From the IMG/VR virus record IMGVR_UViG_3300027996_000026, positions 1-64,000 of that record: DNA of 64,000 bases; one strand, 5' to 3'. The notes under the pieces are model-generated. The model worked only from the letters and a program-made list of their open reading frames with translations. It searched no databases and had not been told where the DNA came from. This document shows positions 35,086 through 48,400 of the stretch, in pieces (the stretch's first letter is position 1; the number at the start of each line of letters is the position of its first letter). This DNA comes from a virus. A program made the translations under genes and the position numbers.

Positions 35086-35114
35086 AGTATATTTAAATTC
35101 TTTTTTGAAGTCAA
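35086..35114 (-). promoter_or_regulatory. Late promoter for scaffold and capsid
   Basis: TTGACT (35109-35114), exactly 17 bp, then TATACT (35086-35091) on the minus strand, in the 85-nt gap between portal and scaffold. Close to the sigma70 consensus. Confidence 0.75.
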
Positions 35115-35119
35115 ACTTC

Positions 35120-37009
35120 TTAAATTCATAGAGCATTCAATGCTGCTAAAGGATCTTCTACTTTATCCTCTATCTCTGCAGGTATATCTTCTGCTAATAA
35201 TTCCGTATTATCTATTCATTCATTCCCTTTGAAATCACTTTCCTCTTCAGTAAATCAAAACTTCTTAGGTCATTCGTTTCATACCTTAGCTCATTTATTT
35301 AACATTTTGAAATTCTTTAATTTATCTAAATCAAAGTCATCATCTAATAATGCATTCATTATCTCATCTACATTAACATCTTGCTTCATTTGAATCAACG
35401 ACATAAATATTTCTTTAATAATTCATCTCTTCTTTTCTTTCTCTATATTTCTTAGAGAATTAAATTTAAATGATATAGCTTCATCTCTTATAATCTTCTC
35501 TACTTCTAATTCATTTACATATAATTTTTTATCTTTAAATGTAATATTTAATCATAACTCTTTTAACTCAGCTTCAGTAAAATGTTTTAAGTATGTTAGT
35601 ATCCATGCCTTAGCTACTCATCACATCATTATTTGTACTGAATCAATTACTGGTGTCAGTTTAGATTTATATTGATCATGTATAAGATTTATAGAATCTG
35701 ATACTCTTTCTACTTTTGATTGACCTCATAGTAAATATCCATTTACTCATGCTCTCTTCTCAGTAATTTGTTCTACGAATTGTATTGTATTTATTGGACT
35801 AAAGTCATTTAATCATAAATCTAATCTCTTTATATCTGAATCTCAAGTTAATTTAATTGCTTTAAATTTTTCAAATCTTAATTTACCATCTCTTGATAGA
35901 GCTGCTACATTTCATTTAACTGTAAACATTCAAGATAATTGCATCTTCATATTATCTAGAAATCAATTCCAGATAGATGTCTGCATATTCTGTAAATGCG
36001 ATAGATTATCTATTTGTCAATTAGATGTTCATGCTCCAGGTATTTCATTAAAACTTATTCATCTTATAGATGATACATCTCAATCTAATATAGGTTCACC
36101 ATGATACAATAAATTTCAATCTATGTATACAGTTAATTTTCATTTACAAATATATTCAACTACTTCGTATGATCTCTTATCTTGTACTAAATAAAAGTTG
36201 TTTTTATCTATTGTAGATAGTTCATCTCTAACCGATCATATCATAGTACTTAGTGGTACTCAATTGTTATATGATTTTGTTATTATATTAGAAAAGTTAT
36301 TAATTCTTTTTATAGGATTGTAATCATATAAACTATATCTAGTTTTAGTTTTATTTGTTATAGCTAATACTTTATTTATAAATCAATGTATATTAACTTT
36401 CTTAGTTTTTCAGTCATCAAATAATACTCAATACTTATCTTTGATAAAATCTCATGTATTAAATACTCTTTTTATTTGATATCAAGATTTATTTATTCAT
36501 TGTACATCATCATAAAATACATTAAATATAGATATGAAATCTATACTTGGTTTTTTAGTTACTACTGTTTGTTTATATTTTCATTTAAGAAAAGTATATT
36601 CTTCTTTCTTTTTAAACAATGAAGTCTCAGTAAATCATTCTCATGTTATTAAGCATTCCTTTAATGATCATTTAAGTGCTTGCTTACCTTGTGATTTATA
36701 ATCAAATACATCTCAGCATAGATTTTTAAATATAGATTCTTGTACTCAGAATACAAAATTAAAATCAAATAGATTTGCAAATTCTGTATCTACTATAGAT
36801 GCTGCTAATGGATAACTAATATTTGTTTGCCATGATTCTATATCAGCTAATCTATCTAATGTGTATCATAGATACTGTTTATAGTTATTTATATACTTAG
36901 GAAATTTTTCTTGCTCAAATCTGTTTATAACATCTCTGATCAAAACATCTTGTTCCTCTAAAGCTTTAGTTTCTTTTTTAGTAAATGATTGTGTTTCAAT
37001 TTTTGCCAT
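35120..37009 (-). CDS. Portal protein (629 aa)
   Basis: The gene lies between the large terminase and the scaffold. It has the helical N-terminal clip region, central segment GVPLSTMIGSVRDELSTIDK and long wing/stem helices, with an acidic C-terminus (AEDIPAEIEDKVEDPLAAL). Its ATG overlaps the terminase stop by one base (TAATG). Size is in the podovirus/crAss-like portal range. No diagnostic active site exists for portals, so order carries the call. Confidence 0.82.
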
Positions 37010-39156
37010 TAGTATAAGTTTCAAGAATTATTATAATTAGAATTACTATTAATGTAATTACTACTATTGTATAGATGTTCATCTTCATTATCAAATTCGA
37101 CTCAATATTCCTGCCAAGTCTTTACATCTGTTAATCATAGTATAGTTACTATGAAGAATATACACATCATTAATGCATCTACTAAATCATCATGGCTATT
37201 TCATTTACCTTGATATTTAGCTATCAAACTATTTGTTCAAGTTATCTTAACAAAGTTTTTCATCTGATCTATTAGAGTTCAATGAACAGATGCTATATTC
37301 AATACTCATTTATCTAGCATTAGAGCTGTCATCTCTACCATATGTCGTTTACTTACTACATAAAATCATTTATGATTCCATGACCAATCTCAGTTACCTG
37401 TAAATTGTATCCAATAATCAACTACCATATCTTTCTTTTTATCTTCTTGCATTATTACTTTACCTATAGTTGTTGCATCTCATATAATTGTTATATGTTT
37501 AAGTTTATCTTTTAATATTTTTCATACTGTTAATTGTTCTAAGTATGGAACTCATTTTAATTCTTGAGTATCTATAGTTATTCTTTTAGTAATATTTAAT
37601 AATACAACTCATGCAGGATCAGAGTTACCTCAGAAGTCTATAGAAAGTACATAATAATCGCTCTCATTTCATTGTAACATAACTTGTGGCATAATACTAC
37701 CTACGATATTGAATACATTCCTCTCGTCTAATATAACACAATATGCTCTAGCATAAAATTCTTTTAATGATGCTTTCTTTAAGTTTCATATTGTAAAATA
37801 CATTAGATCATCTAGCTTTTTATTCATCAATTCTATTTGTTCTTCAGTCTCTACTTCCATATTAGATTTATAATCTAATTGATATAACTCTCTTTTATTA
37901 TTTATATCTACTCTTGTAGATGATATTAAGCTATCTCATAGTTCTCAGTCTATTAATAGTCTATAGAACCAATGATCTCTAGGAGTTTTTTCAGATATAG
38001 TAGTAATAACTAGCATATGTTCTGTCTCCATCATTGCTCTTTGAGAGAATAATGTCCAGAATGCATCTTCTACATAAGCTGCTTCATCTATAACTGCAAA
38101 GTCACAAGCTAATCATTCTCATGTTGATCATGATCAGAAATTATATAATGATACCATTCTAAATGTTGTACCAGTTAATGTACAAGTTATCTCTGATTTA
38201 CTTCTATTTATTTTTATAATAGGTTCTCAATTAACTTTCTTTCTAGTAAATTCAATTAAGAATCATTCCATATAATCCATTATACTTGAACCTACATTAG
38301 ATAGATCTGGAACGAAGTATTTAATCTGTCTTATCTTTCTTCATCAGAATCATGAACCTTGTTTAAATAATTCTGCTGCACATAGCTCTGCTGCGAAATA
38401 TGATTTACCAGATCACTTACTTGCTGCAACTACATTTATCTTAGCCCAATTTAATATTACATTCTTAGTCCAATCTAATAAATAATATCATGCTGCCTTC
38501 CTTAATGAATGCGTATATCAATATTCTCTATTTGGATCTCAGATATCTTTATTAGTATATCAAATTGATATTTCTTTTGCTAGTACTTCTTCTAAAGAAT
38601 ACTTTCATATAACAGATAATGTTCATTGTTTTGTAGAATTTAATCATTTATTATTATATGCTGAACTCTTAACTGCTTTAATATTTTCTTCTAAGAATCA
38701 TACCCTTCATAATTTTTTATTAAATCATAATGGGAAAGATTTTAATATCGGAACTAATATTAAATAATACTTATCACTTAGATATCATGATTTAACTAAT
38801 TCTTTTATAAAGTATTGTAATATAACTTTTGATTTAATCTCAGTTACATTACTAGACTTTAATAATTTTGGTAGCATCATTGATGTATTCTTAGTTCAAT
38901 AGAACTCTGCAAGTAATCAATCAACTTCGAAATCTACTTTAAATAAATACTTATGTCAATATTCATTTGCTAATGTTCTATCTAATACTTTTTTATCTAA
39001 TGAATCTAGATCAGTTCATTCTTTATACATCAATTCATTTGATCATACTATCTCATCTACATCAGCTTTAAATGCACCCAAGAAATTCTTGAGTGCTTTA
39101 AAGTATGTTAGATCTCATATATAACTATTATATTTTATATCTTTTAATGTTATCAT
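37009..39156 (-). CDS. terL: Terminase large subunit (715 aa)
   Basis: ATPase: Walker A VVAASKGSGKS (K251) and Walker B CDFAVIDEAAYV (D357-E358) with a following coupling motif VITTISE. Nuclease: acidic residues in YYVLSIDFGGNSDPAG (D507) and the C-terminal HDDLVDALMM. These are the packaging motor and headful/cos cutting domains. UGA glycine occurs inside Walker A. Confidence 0.95.
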
Positions 39157-39165
39157 GTTTTCTAA

Positions 39166-39453
39166 TTAATGTGTTAATTTATCTGTAGCACCTGGATGAA
39201 CGAATACTCATATGTTTAAACTCTTTAAACTAGCCTTACTTCAATGAATAGATTGTACATGTTTTAATAAATCTAATCTAGTCTGTAATGCTGAAGCTCA
39301 CTTATTGTCCTTTAAATCAGATAGTAAGTCCACTATTTCATCTATACTGTCTCCTAATGATAATCATTTTTCATCCAATATATTTGCTAGCTCTACATCT
39401 GTATTTGATTTAACAGACTTTTCATCTCATGCTAGTATTATCTCAGTATCCAT
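39166..39453 (-). CDS. Probable terminase small subunit (95 aa)
   Basis: A short helical, acidic protein (SLGDSIDEIVDLLSDLKDNK, then QTRLDLLKHVQSIHG) ending 9 nt before terL. Position and helical hairpin composition fit a small terminase that recognises the packaging site. The N-terminal HTH is not obvious. Confidence 0.55.
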
Positions 39454-39473
39454 ATATATTTAGTTAAGTAATA

Positions 39474-42400
39474 TTAATTGCTAGTTATATCTCCTGGTAA
39501 TCCTTTGATCGTAGTCTTTCTTATTTTAATAGGACTTGTCTTTGATCTAGATGGTTTTGGTAAACTAATCTTCTTTTGTTTTGATTTTACAAATCATTTC
39601 TTTGGAGTTCATTTCTTTATATAAACTTTTGATTTAGTTGGCTGTGTAGCTGCCTTAAATGATTCTTGTATGAAATAAGAATTTATTTCTTTTATTATAG
39701 GGAAGTTTAAATAATTTAATTGTAAACTTTTTTGTGGTAATGATCCATATGCTATCCTATCAAAATTTTCTGGTATAGTTTTTCATTTAAGAAATTGTGA
39801 CATCTGAGGAAATTGTTTTCAGAATCATGGTCTAGGTCATCAAGCGAATGATGATGATTGTCAATTCTTAAAATAGTTTGGAAAATATTTTGATTTACCA
39901 CTACCACTTCAGAAGTTAGATACTTGATAGTTTGCTATAGAATCTGCATCAAAGTCTTGTATATTAGTTGCTGTCTTATAGGTCCAACTAATTAATTGTC
40001 TTTGTGCTGGTAGTGTTAATAAATTAAACACATCATTATCTCTTAGCATATCCCATGATGAATCATTCATTCATGATAGTACAGATGCGATTTTAGCTGT
40101 CTGTTCTTTACCTGGTTGAGTAGAGTTTGTTATCTCTCTAATATGTACTAAAGCTGCTTCCTTAACTAATTCTACTGCTTCTGCTGTAGGTTCTAATCTT
40201 TTTCATAATGGACTATAATATGTTAGTAATCATTTAAAAGATTTAGTATATTCTGAAGTTAAGTATTTTGCATTAGTATCTCACTCTTGTAAGTTTCTTG
40301 TTGAGATCGCTAATCAATTCATATAATCTTTTAATCAACTACTTGCTCATGCTTCTTGCATATGCTTATAAAGTTCTGGTTGATTTTTTTCTATATGTAA
40401 TCCAAATACATTCTTAACATTTTCTAGGTTAGCATTTAGTAATCATTGTGAACTTAATTCCTTCAATACTTTATATTTAATTCCTGCTTGTTCATCTTGT
40501 TCAAAATAGAATGCATCTTTATATTCTATTCATTTTTCTTCTTTAATTTCTTTTTGTATTTCTTTAAATCTATTTGTTGCTATGTATGAAGTTAAATGTG
40601 CTACACTTAATTCTGGTATATCTTTTTGTTTAGTTTCATAGAATAATTTTTGTAATGCTATTGTCCTACTTGAAGGTCTATTAACAAAGTCTTCTTTAGT
40701 ATATCAGATGTCAGCTAATGCTTTTGTGATGATGTCATCCATCTTATTACTATATAAATCTTTACCTGCTGTTAATATTTTTCTTCCTTTATCATCTAGC
40801 TGTTGTCATACTCATTGGTATACAACTATATTGTTCCAAGCTTTCTCTGTATATACTTGATCTAATTCTCAATCATTTACTAATATAGTATCAAGATTAT
40901 ATCATCAAGCTCATATTCATTTGTCATATAAATTTTTAACTTCTTCTGTAGATAACAATTGATTTACTCATGTAGTTATAGCTGCGTTCCCTAAGTATTG
41001 TGGTTTCATAAATGAAATAAATATATCTCATATACTTGCTCAATATCATAGAGTACTTACTCTTCAACTTCTATTTGCTTTTTGTAATTCACTTTGTGAT
41101 TCCCTTAAGTTAGATGGTATTCAATATCAGAACATTGATAAACTATCTTGTCCTTTCATTTGATCATACATACTTCAGATTAATAATCAATGTGCATTTC
41201 TCATATATGATCATACTGAGTTTTGAGTAGCCATATAGAATGCTTCTAGATATCCTTCTCATAATGTTTCATGTCTATTAACTGCTGAAGGGATTGTCTT
41301 GAAAAAATTAAATGGATTGTTTTTTATTACTCTAGTCATATGCTTGAACATCTCTATAGTTGTTACTTGCATCCTAAGAGCCATAGATTCATTTTCTCTT
41401 CATTGTAAGTTACCTAACTCTCTATCAAATAATATTTCTAGAGCTGCTAAATTATTTACTGCTGACTCTATAAACATTCATTTATTAGTTTTATCATCTT
41501 CATCGCTGTAATCATATTTACTTATCTTAGCTCATAATCATGCTGCCATTCAAATATTTAATAGCATTGCTGTATTATAATCTATAAACTCTTTCATTAA
41601 TACATTTCATCAATGTTTATCTCATTTCATAAATAATCTAATTGCTTCTCATCAAGCTAATTGTCTTTCTATTCAAGTAGTAAATTTATGAAACGCCCAT
41701 CAATTTAAAAATTTATATAATTGAAAAAATACTTTAGTTGTAAATCAAACTCACATTCATGTCTGACTTCATATCCTTGTAAGAAATGTTTCTTTGAATA
41801 TTGGCATATTAGATATTACTCAACCTCACATATCATTATGTTCTCTATAGAATAATATTTTGAATTTATCTTTTTCTCTAGATGTTGTAAGTACTTTATC
41901 TAATTGATCCTTAGTCTTTACTCAATATATTTCCATAAGTCTAATCGCTGATGCTTGTCTTCTAACAGCATCTTGTAACATATCTGTAGCTAGTAATGGT
42001 TCTGTTATAGTTGTATCTATAATATTCATTAACCTTCTTTGTAACAATGGATCTTTAGTTCATAACTCTTTAGTCATTTTCTTAACAATTCATTTGATAC
42101 CTTCAGATGCAAATTTTTGTAACTTACCTATCTTAGTATCTATATTTTGTTCTCATAATCTTTGTCAATGTGATCAAGCGTCTTCTCATAATAATTTATA
42201 TTCTTCTACTACCTTAGATGCTTCTGCTATTTGAGATGGTGTTGCCTTTCTTAAAAATCATAACATCTCTATTGTATTTCATAGTACTTGAGTCAATCAA
42301 GCTATATGTCATACTCATCATAAGAATAATGATGTTGTCTGATATGCTCAATGATAATATGCTGCTTGCGTTTCTCTGATTAAACTTAATAATAAGCTAT

Positions 42401-45400
42401 CATCTTTCTTAACAAAGAGTACATCATACATATCATTTGATTGTTTGATATTAAATTTAGTTCAATTTGCTTCAGCTCATTCCTTCATATATTTATTAAA
42501 CTCTCATCTTGGACCAACGAATGCATCATCCATTGTTCATGTCTTTGTAATTATTCATAGTCTTCTTAATTCAAATTCGAAGTCTCAAGTAAATAATCAA
42601 ATTAGATCTTGAAGAAATCATCAAGAAACATTTATTCAATAGTTTAATTTATATCATCAGCTATCTTTATAATATTGATCCATTTGATTTAATCAATTCA
42701 TCAATGGTGGTAGAATGTCTTCAGCTATTTTTTTTCAATACTTATTTATTATCTCAGATTCATTTGCTTCAAATTTCTTAACAGAAAATTTTCATAAATC
42801 TTCTAAATATCATTCTGCATTAAATACATGCCCTTTATCTGTCTCTGCTGTATGTTTTTTAATTCTTGCTAGTATTTCATCATAAGCTCTTACTTCAGTT
42901 CATTTAAGAGATCCTAATGCTTTTATTTCTTTTTTTAATCATTGTTCTATAGTGATCATTAATTCTTTGACTGCCATAGTAGCACTTCAATTTAAATCTC
43001 TTGCTGTTAATACCTTTCACATTATTTCTGGTCTCCATGAACTAAGTACTGATTCAAATTTTAATTTAATTCAATCTCTTAATAATGAATCTACACTTGA
43101 TGCTGATTTAAAATCATCCATTAATTTAATAAAATCTCTTTCTCATATCTTATGAGTAAGATTTAGATTAGAAATATAATCATCTGGAACATAAGATGAT
43201 TGTAAGTCAGTTCAAAATTCTTCTAGTATTGTAGCATCAGCTATTTCTTTATCACTATTCTTTGTTAATCAGTTTATATATTCATCTAGTTTAACTATCT
43301 CTTGCTCTAGATCATTTATCTTATCTGAAGTATTTTGTATATCTGATATAAATCAATCAGCTCAATCAGCTATACTATCTATAGATTCTCTTATCTCTCA
43401 GTAATCTGTAACTCAAGCATCTTCTATATCATCTATAGATTCTGTCATATTAGATAATTCTTTATTTTTTAATTTATATTCATCATACATTTCTAATGCA
43501 TCTGAACTTAATTCTCAAATATCATTTTCTAATTTATTTTTTGTAGATCTTAATTGATCTATCTTTTTATTGATAGGAATATTTTTACTTAAAATAACTA
43601 TTGGTTCTAGTCATCTATTATATTTATAAATAGAATGTGCTGAACTTAATAATCTTTTCTCATCAGAAAAATTTAATAAATCTAATTTATCTCAATCAGT
43701 TAATAAATTAAAAATATTTGAATTTCATTTAGATAAAGAATATAACGCTACTAAATCTCTATAAGATTTTTCTACTGCTAATTCTCATTTAGAATTTATA
43801 ATATCTTTTCAATCTACTTTAAATTCAGAAATAATTTTATGATGATTTATTCTTCATGTAACTTCGTTTGTATGTTTTAAATATAATTCATCTAGTTGTA
43901 ATACTATATTTGTTACATCTCTATCTTTTAAATTTAATTTAGCTTGATCTTCTAACTCTATTAATCTTTGAAAATCAGATTGTATAATATCTCTAGTATC
44001 TTGAGTTATAAAATTTGTTTTCTTTTCTATAACTGTATCAACTAATTTATTTAATATAATTCATCTTTGAGTTTTTGGATCAAACTCATTTTTCATTTTC
44101 TCTAATATAAATTCTGGTTCAGTTGCATTACTTAATTTATTTATTATCTGTGCATATTTATTTCAGAAGTCTGTAAACATTGATCTTCTATATCATAATA
44201 TACCTGCAAGTATTCATTTCTCTCACATAGGTGAGTTCTTTTTAATAGCTAGTCATCTTACCTTCGCAAGATTTAAACTCTTGTCTCACGCCTTATGTGA
44301 TGCTCACATAGGTGATAGAATATTATTAAATAAATATTTAATAGTTTCTGGATTTTTTAATCATAATGATTTCATCATATCTTTAATCCATACTTCCTTT
44401 GGAAATGGATTACCTGTTTTATCTTTAGCATAGTCCATAATTAATTGAACTATAGATCAAGTTTCAGATCAATATGTATTTGATTTTTTAAATACATCTC
44501 AGTATCCAGGATTAAGATTTCATTCTAATCTTTTAATATTATCAAAAATTTCTTGAACTGTTTCATATTTATCTTTCTCAAATATTTTTCATTTCTTTAT
44601 TATAATCTCTTTTCATTTAACTTTAATCTTTAGTATATTACTAGCGTGTGGATGATCTGTAATTATTGCTTGTTGATATTGTAATAATATATTAGCTCAT
44701 CTTATAACTGACATTCATGTAGATATACTTAATTTAGCTTCAAGATTCTTAAACCTATTCTCAGATAAACTAAATGTTTTATCTGAACGATCTGCTTTAG
44801 TTTGAGTTATTATTGCAATAGTATTATTATAATCTGATTTAACTGTTCAATATAAATCTCAAGCCATATCTAATCACATTGCTGTTCTTGCTATTAACTC
44901 AGACTTATCTGATATAATAGGAAACATAACAAAGTGATCACCATCATTATCTCATTGTATCTTCATGTATGTAGTCTCTGGATGAAGTATAACATCATCT
45001 GATTTAACTTCCTTACCTAATCATACATCCTCTGCTAAAATAACCTTATACACTCAAAGGTTCTCTTTGTTTGGTATAGGGTTTCTTAATCAAGTAATAT
45101 ATATTTCTTTATTTTCTAACTGATCTTTTAAAAATATTAATTTATTATTTTTTTCTGTTAATATTTTTTCATTTGTAATACCTTCTGATATTTCTTTTTG
45201 TAGACTGTCTATGTTTGTTTTTAGATCTCTTACTGCATTCTTATATAAATGAGATTCCTTAGATACTATGATTTCATTTCTCTCTAGTCTAGTTTTTCAT
45301 TTAGACCATCTAGATATAGTTTTCGTGTTCATCGCTGCCTTAGATCTCTTTGGTAGGTCTATTAATGAATATAGTATTGTATGTGATGCTCACTTCTCAG

Positions 45401-48400
45401 TACTTCATGATATTAATTCTTTATATCAATCTAAGAAACTTTTAAGTCTAGCATTAATCATTGAATCAGTTGTTCATCAAACATTATGAAGTTTTTGTAA
45501 ATTATTTAAAAATAAATTCATATCTCAGAATGATGCAAGTTCTTGATCATATCATCCTAATCATCATAATGTTTCTTCGAATAATTTTTCTACCTCTTTA
45601 ACCATTACTCACTTATATGCTGTCAATACATCATAGTCCATTAAATTCACTATCTGTTCTGATAGTGTTTGATCTTCTTTAATTGTTTGTGCATCAGATG
45701 CTGCGTCTTTAAATCATCATGTATTAGTTCATTCTATTTCTCATACAACTTTAAATGTTCTTCAGTTTACTCTAACTGTTTCTACTTTTGATTTACTTAG
45801 TCATCATTTTAATTTTAAACTACTTTCACCAATTAATACTACATTGTCTTGAGTTTTATAAGACATTGCATTCTTATCATAGACTTGTATATCAGCTCTA
45901 TTAAATAATGTCTTAGCTAAAAATCTATTATTATCTTTTGCATATCAAGTATAATGAAATTTCTTAGCTCTATCACTTTCAGTAAACATTCACTTATCTA
46001 TTAGATCATGCATCTTAGCTAATGCATCAGACATATATGATGTACCATCAAATAAATCTGTAGCATATACTGTATCAACATATGATTCTAATTCTTCTAA
46101 AGTTTTTCATTCAAATCTTTCTTTAGTTAATGTAGGATCTAAATTGATTAACATATCTACATATGTATCTGTATCTATAAATAATTCAGTTTGTTTATCT
46201 AAATCTCTTTTTGGATTAATCCTATCTAGTTCTTCAGATATATTAGCAAGAATTGTTCTTCAAGTTACAAGATTATTCTTTGTTCATGTAGTATGTATCT
46301 CTTCTCATAGTACTAATGTTTTAGTATCTATCTCTACATCTCAAAATTCTTTCTTAGTAGATGCTAATGCTGATTCTCTTTTAACTATATCTGATATAGA
46401 TACAAATCATTCTTCAGTTTTAAATCATCATGATTCAATATATTTTTCTGTAAATTCTACTTCAGCTTCTTTAAATGTTTTACCTTCAGCTTTATATACT
46501 TGTAGAGAAGTTTCCTTGTCACCGTAAGTTCACATTATATATTCTCATTCTTGTAATCATAATTGTTCTCTAATACTATCTTTGTTTTTAGATTCAATTA
46601 ATCAATTAGCTATATCTGTTACTACTTTTAATGTTTCTATTCAAGTATTATAATCGTCTCTAGACTTCTTTGATTTTAATAATTTAGTTTTTAATATATT
46701 ATTAATTGTAATATTTTCTCATACACTTAAATATTTTAGATCATCTACTTTATTAATAGATATAGATCTAAATCATTCTAATCAATTTTCTTTTAATTCT
46801 GTTTCAAATAAACTATTCTGTTTTATTTGTCATTCCTTTCTAGTAAGTTTGTATATTGGATATCAATTTTTATATCTAACTAATTCTCTAGCTATTGTTA
46901 TTCAATCAGTACTAGCATTATGTAGAGTTTTAAATTTAACATATAAATCAGAATACATTTTATCATTAGCAAGTAGCTGTCTACTCTCTGCTACTGATTT
47001 AACTTTACCTGTAGCTCAATCAACTAATTCATATCTTAATCATAATACTCATGATTTAGTTTCAACTCATTTTATATATTCATCTAAGAATGATTTGAAT
47101 GCTCTGAAATTTTTTCAAGCTTCAATTGATATATTTGATTTAACTCCTGGTGTTAAATTCTTTCATTTAATATCTATATCAAATTTAAATGAATCTATCT
47201 TAGCCTTAAAATCATTACTAGAAAAATATAATTCTTGTAATGTTTTTGGATCAGTTCATTCCTTTACTGTAAAATCTTTTTTTATTGCTGCGAATAATTG
47301 TTCTCAAACTACTTCTTCGCTATTACCAGCTCAAGAGAATGCTGTATTGAATGCTTTAAAGATAGGGTTTTCTTTTTTAGATATATCCAGATCTCTTTTA
47401 TTATCTACTAGATGTCTAATATTTTTTAATAATTGTTCTTTAGATATAAATCTAATAGCGTCTTTAGAAAATATTCATACCTTTGCTACTATTGGTTCTG
47501 GTATTCATGCATTATATTTAACTTCTATTTTTGTTTTACCTGCTACCTTACTTAATAGATCTTCTATTGCTCAATCAACTGTAGATAAATATTCTATAGA
47601 TTCTTCTTTAGCTATAGCTCTATATAATTCCTCTAATGTTAAATTCTGTTTATTATAAACTATCTTTAATGCTGTTGGCATTTTATGTGCATTCTTTATT
47701 ACATTCACTTCTTGTTGTAATAATGAATCAGCTTTACTTAATTCTGTTTGTAATTTTTTTATTTCTGATTTATTTTTCTGTATATTCTTTTTTAATTTGT
47801 CCATAGTTTCTATAGTCAAATCAACTCATACTTTTTCTACATCAGATAAAGGATCTTGTGTTACTTGCGTTTTCCCAGACTTTAAAGATATTTCCATAGT
47901 TTCTATCTCTTTAGTTCTTTTGCTTATCGCATTAACTAATTTCTCTGTATCTTTAAGCGTTCTTATTCCAGTCTTCTTTGATTGAGGTAAACTATTTATA
48001 ATTCAATCAAATTTAATTAATTTAGCTTTGTATAAAGAATCGTATGTTCTTTTAAATATAAGCTTAGAATAATTTTCTATAAATTCTTTTTTCGAATAAT
48101 TAAAAGTTTCATTAGCTATTTTTAATTTTCTTTCTAAATAATCTTTTTGATTTTTATTAAAATTTATTTCTTCAGCTAAGAATAATTTAGAATCTAATTC
48201 TTGTAATTGATTTTCAATTCTAGTAATAGCTTCAGTTCTTTGTTTTATTATTTCTTCATATTTAAGTTCTGCTTCTTTTTTATAATGATTTAAATCAAAC
48301 TGATTAATCATTTCTTCTGATCATCTAGTAATAGTTTTTTCTCATGATAAAGAATCTATAAGAGTATTAAAATTGTCTATAGTCTTTATTATTTTATTTG

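Noticed and set aside
46849-47658. 269-aa plus-strand ORF
   Set aside because: Antisense to the giant polymerase-like gene; Ser/Leu/Asn-rich shadow composition.
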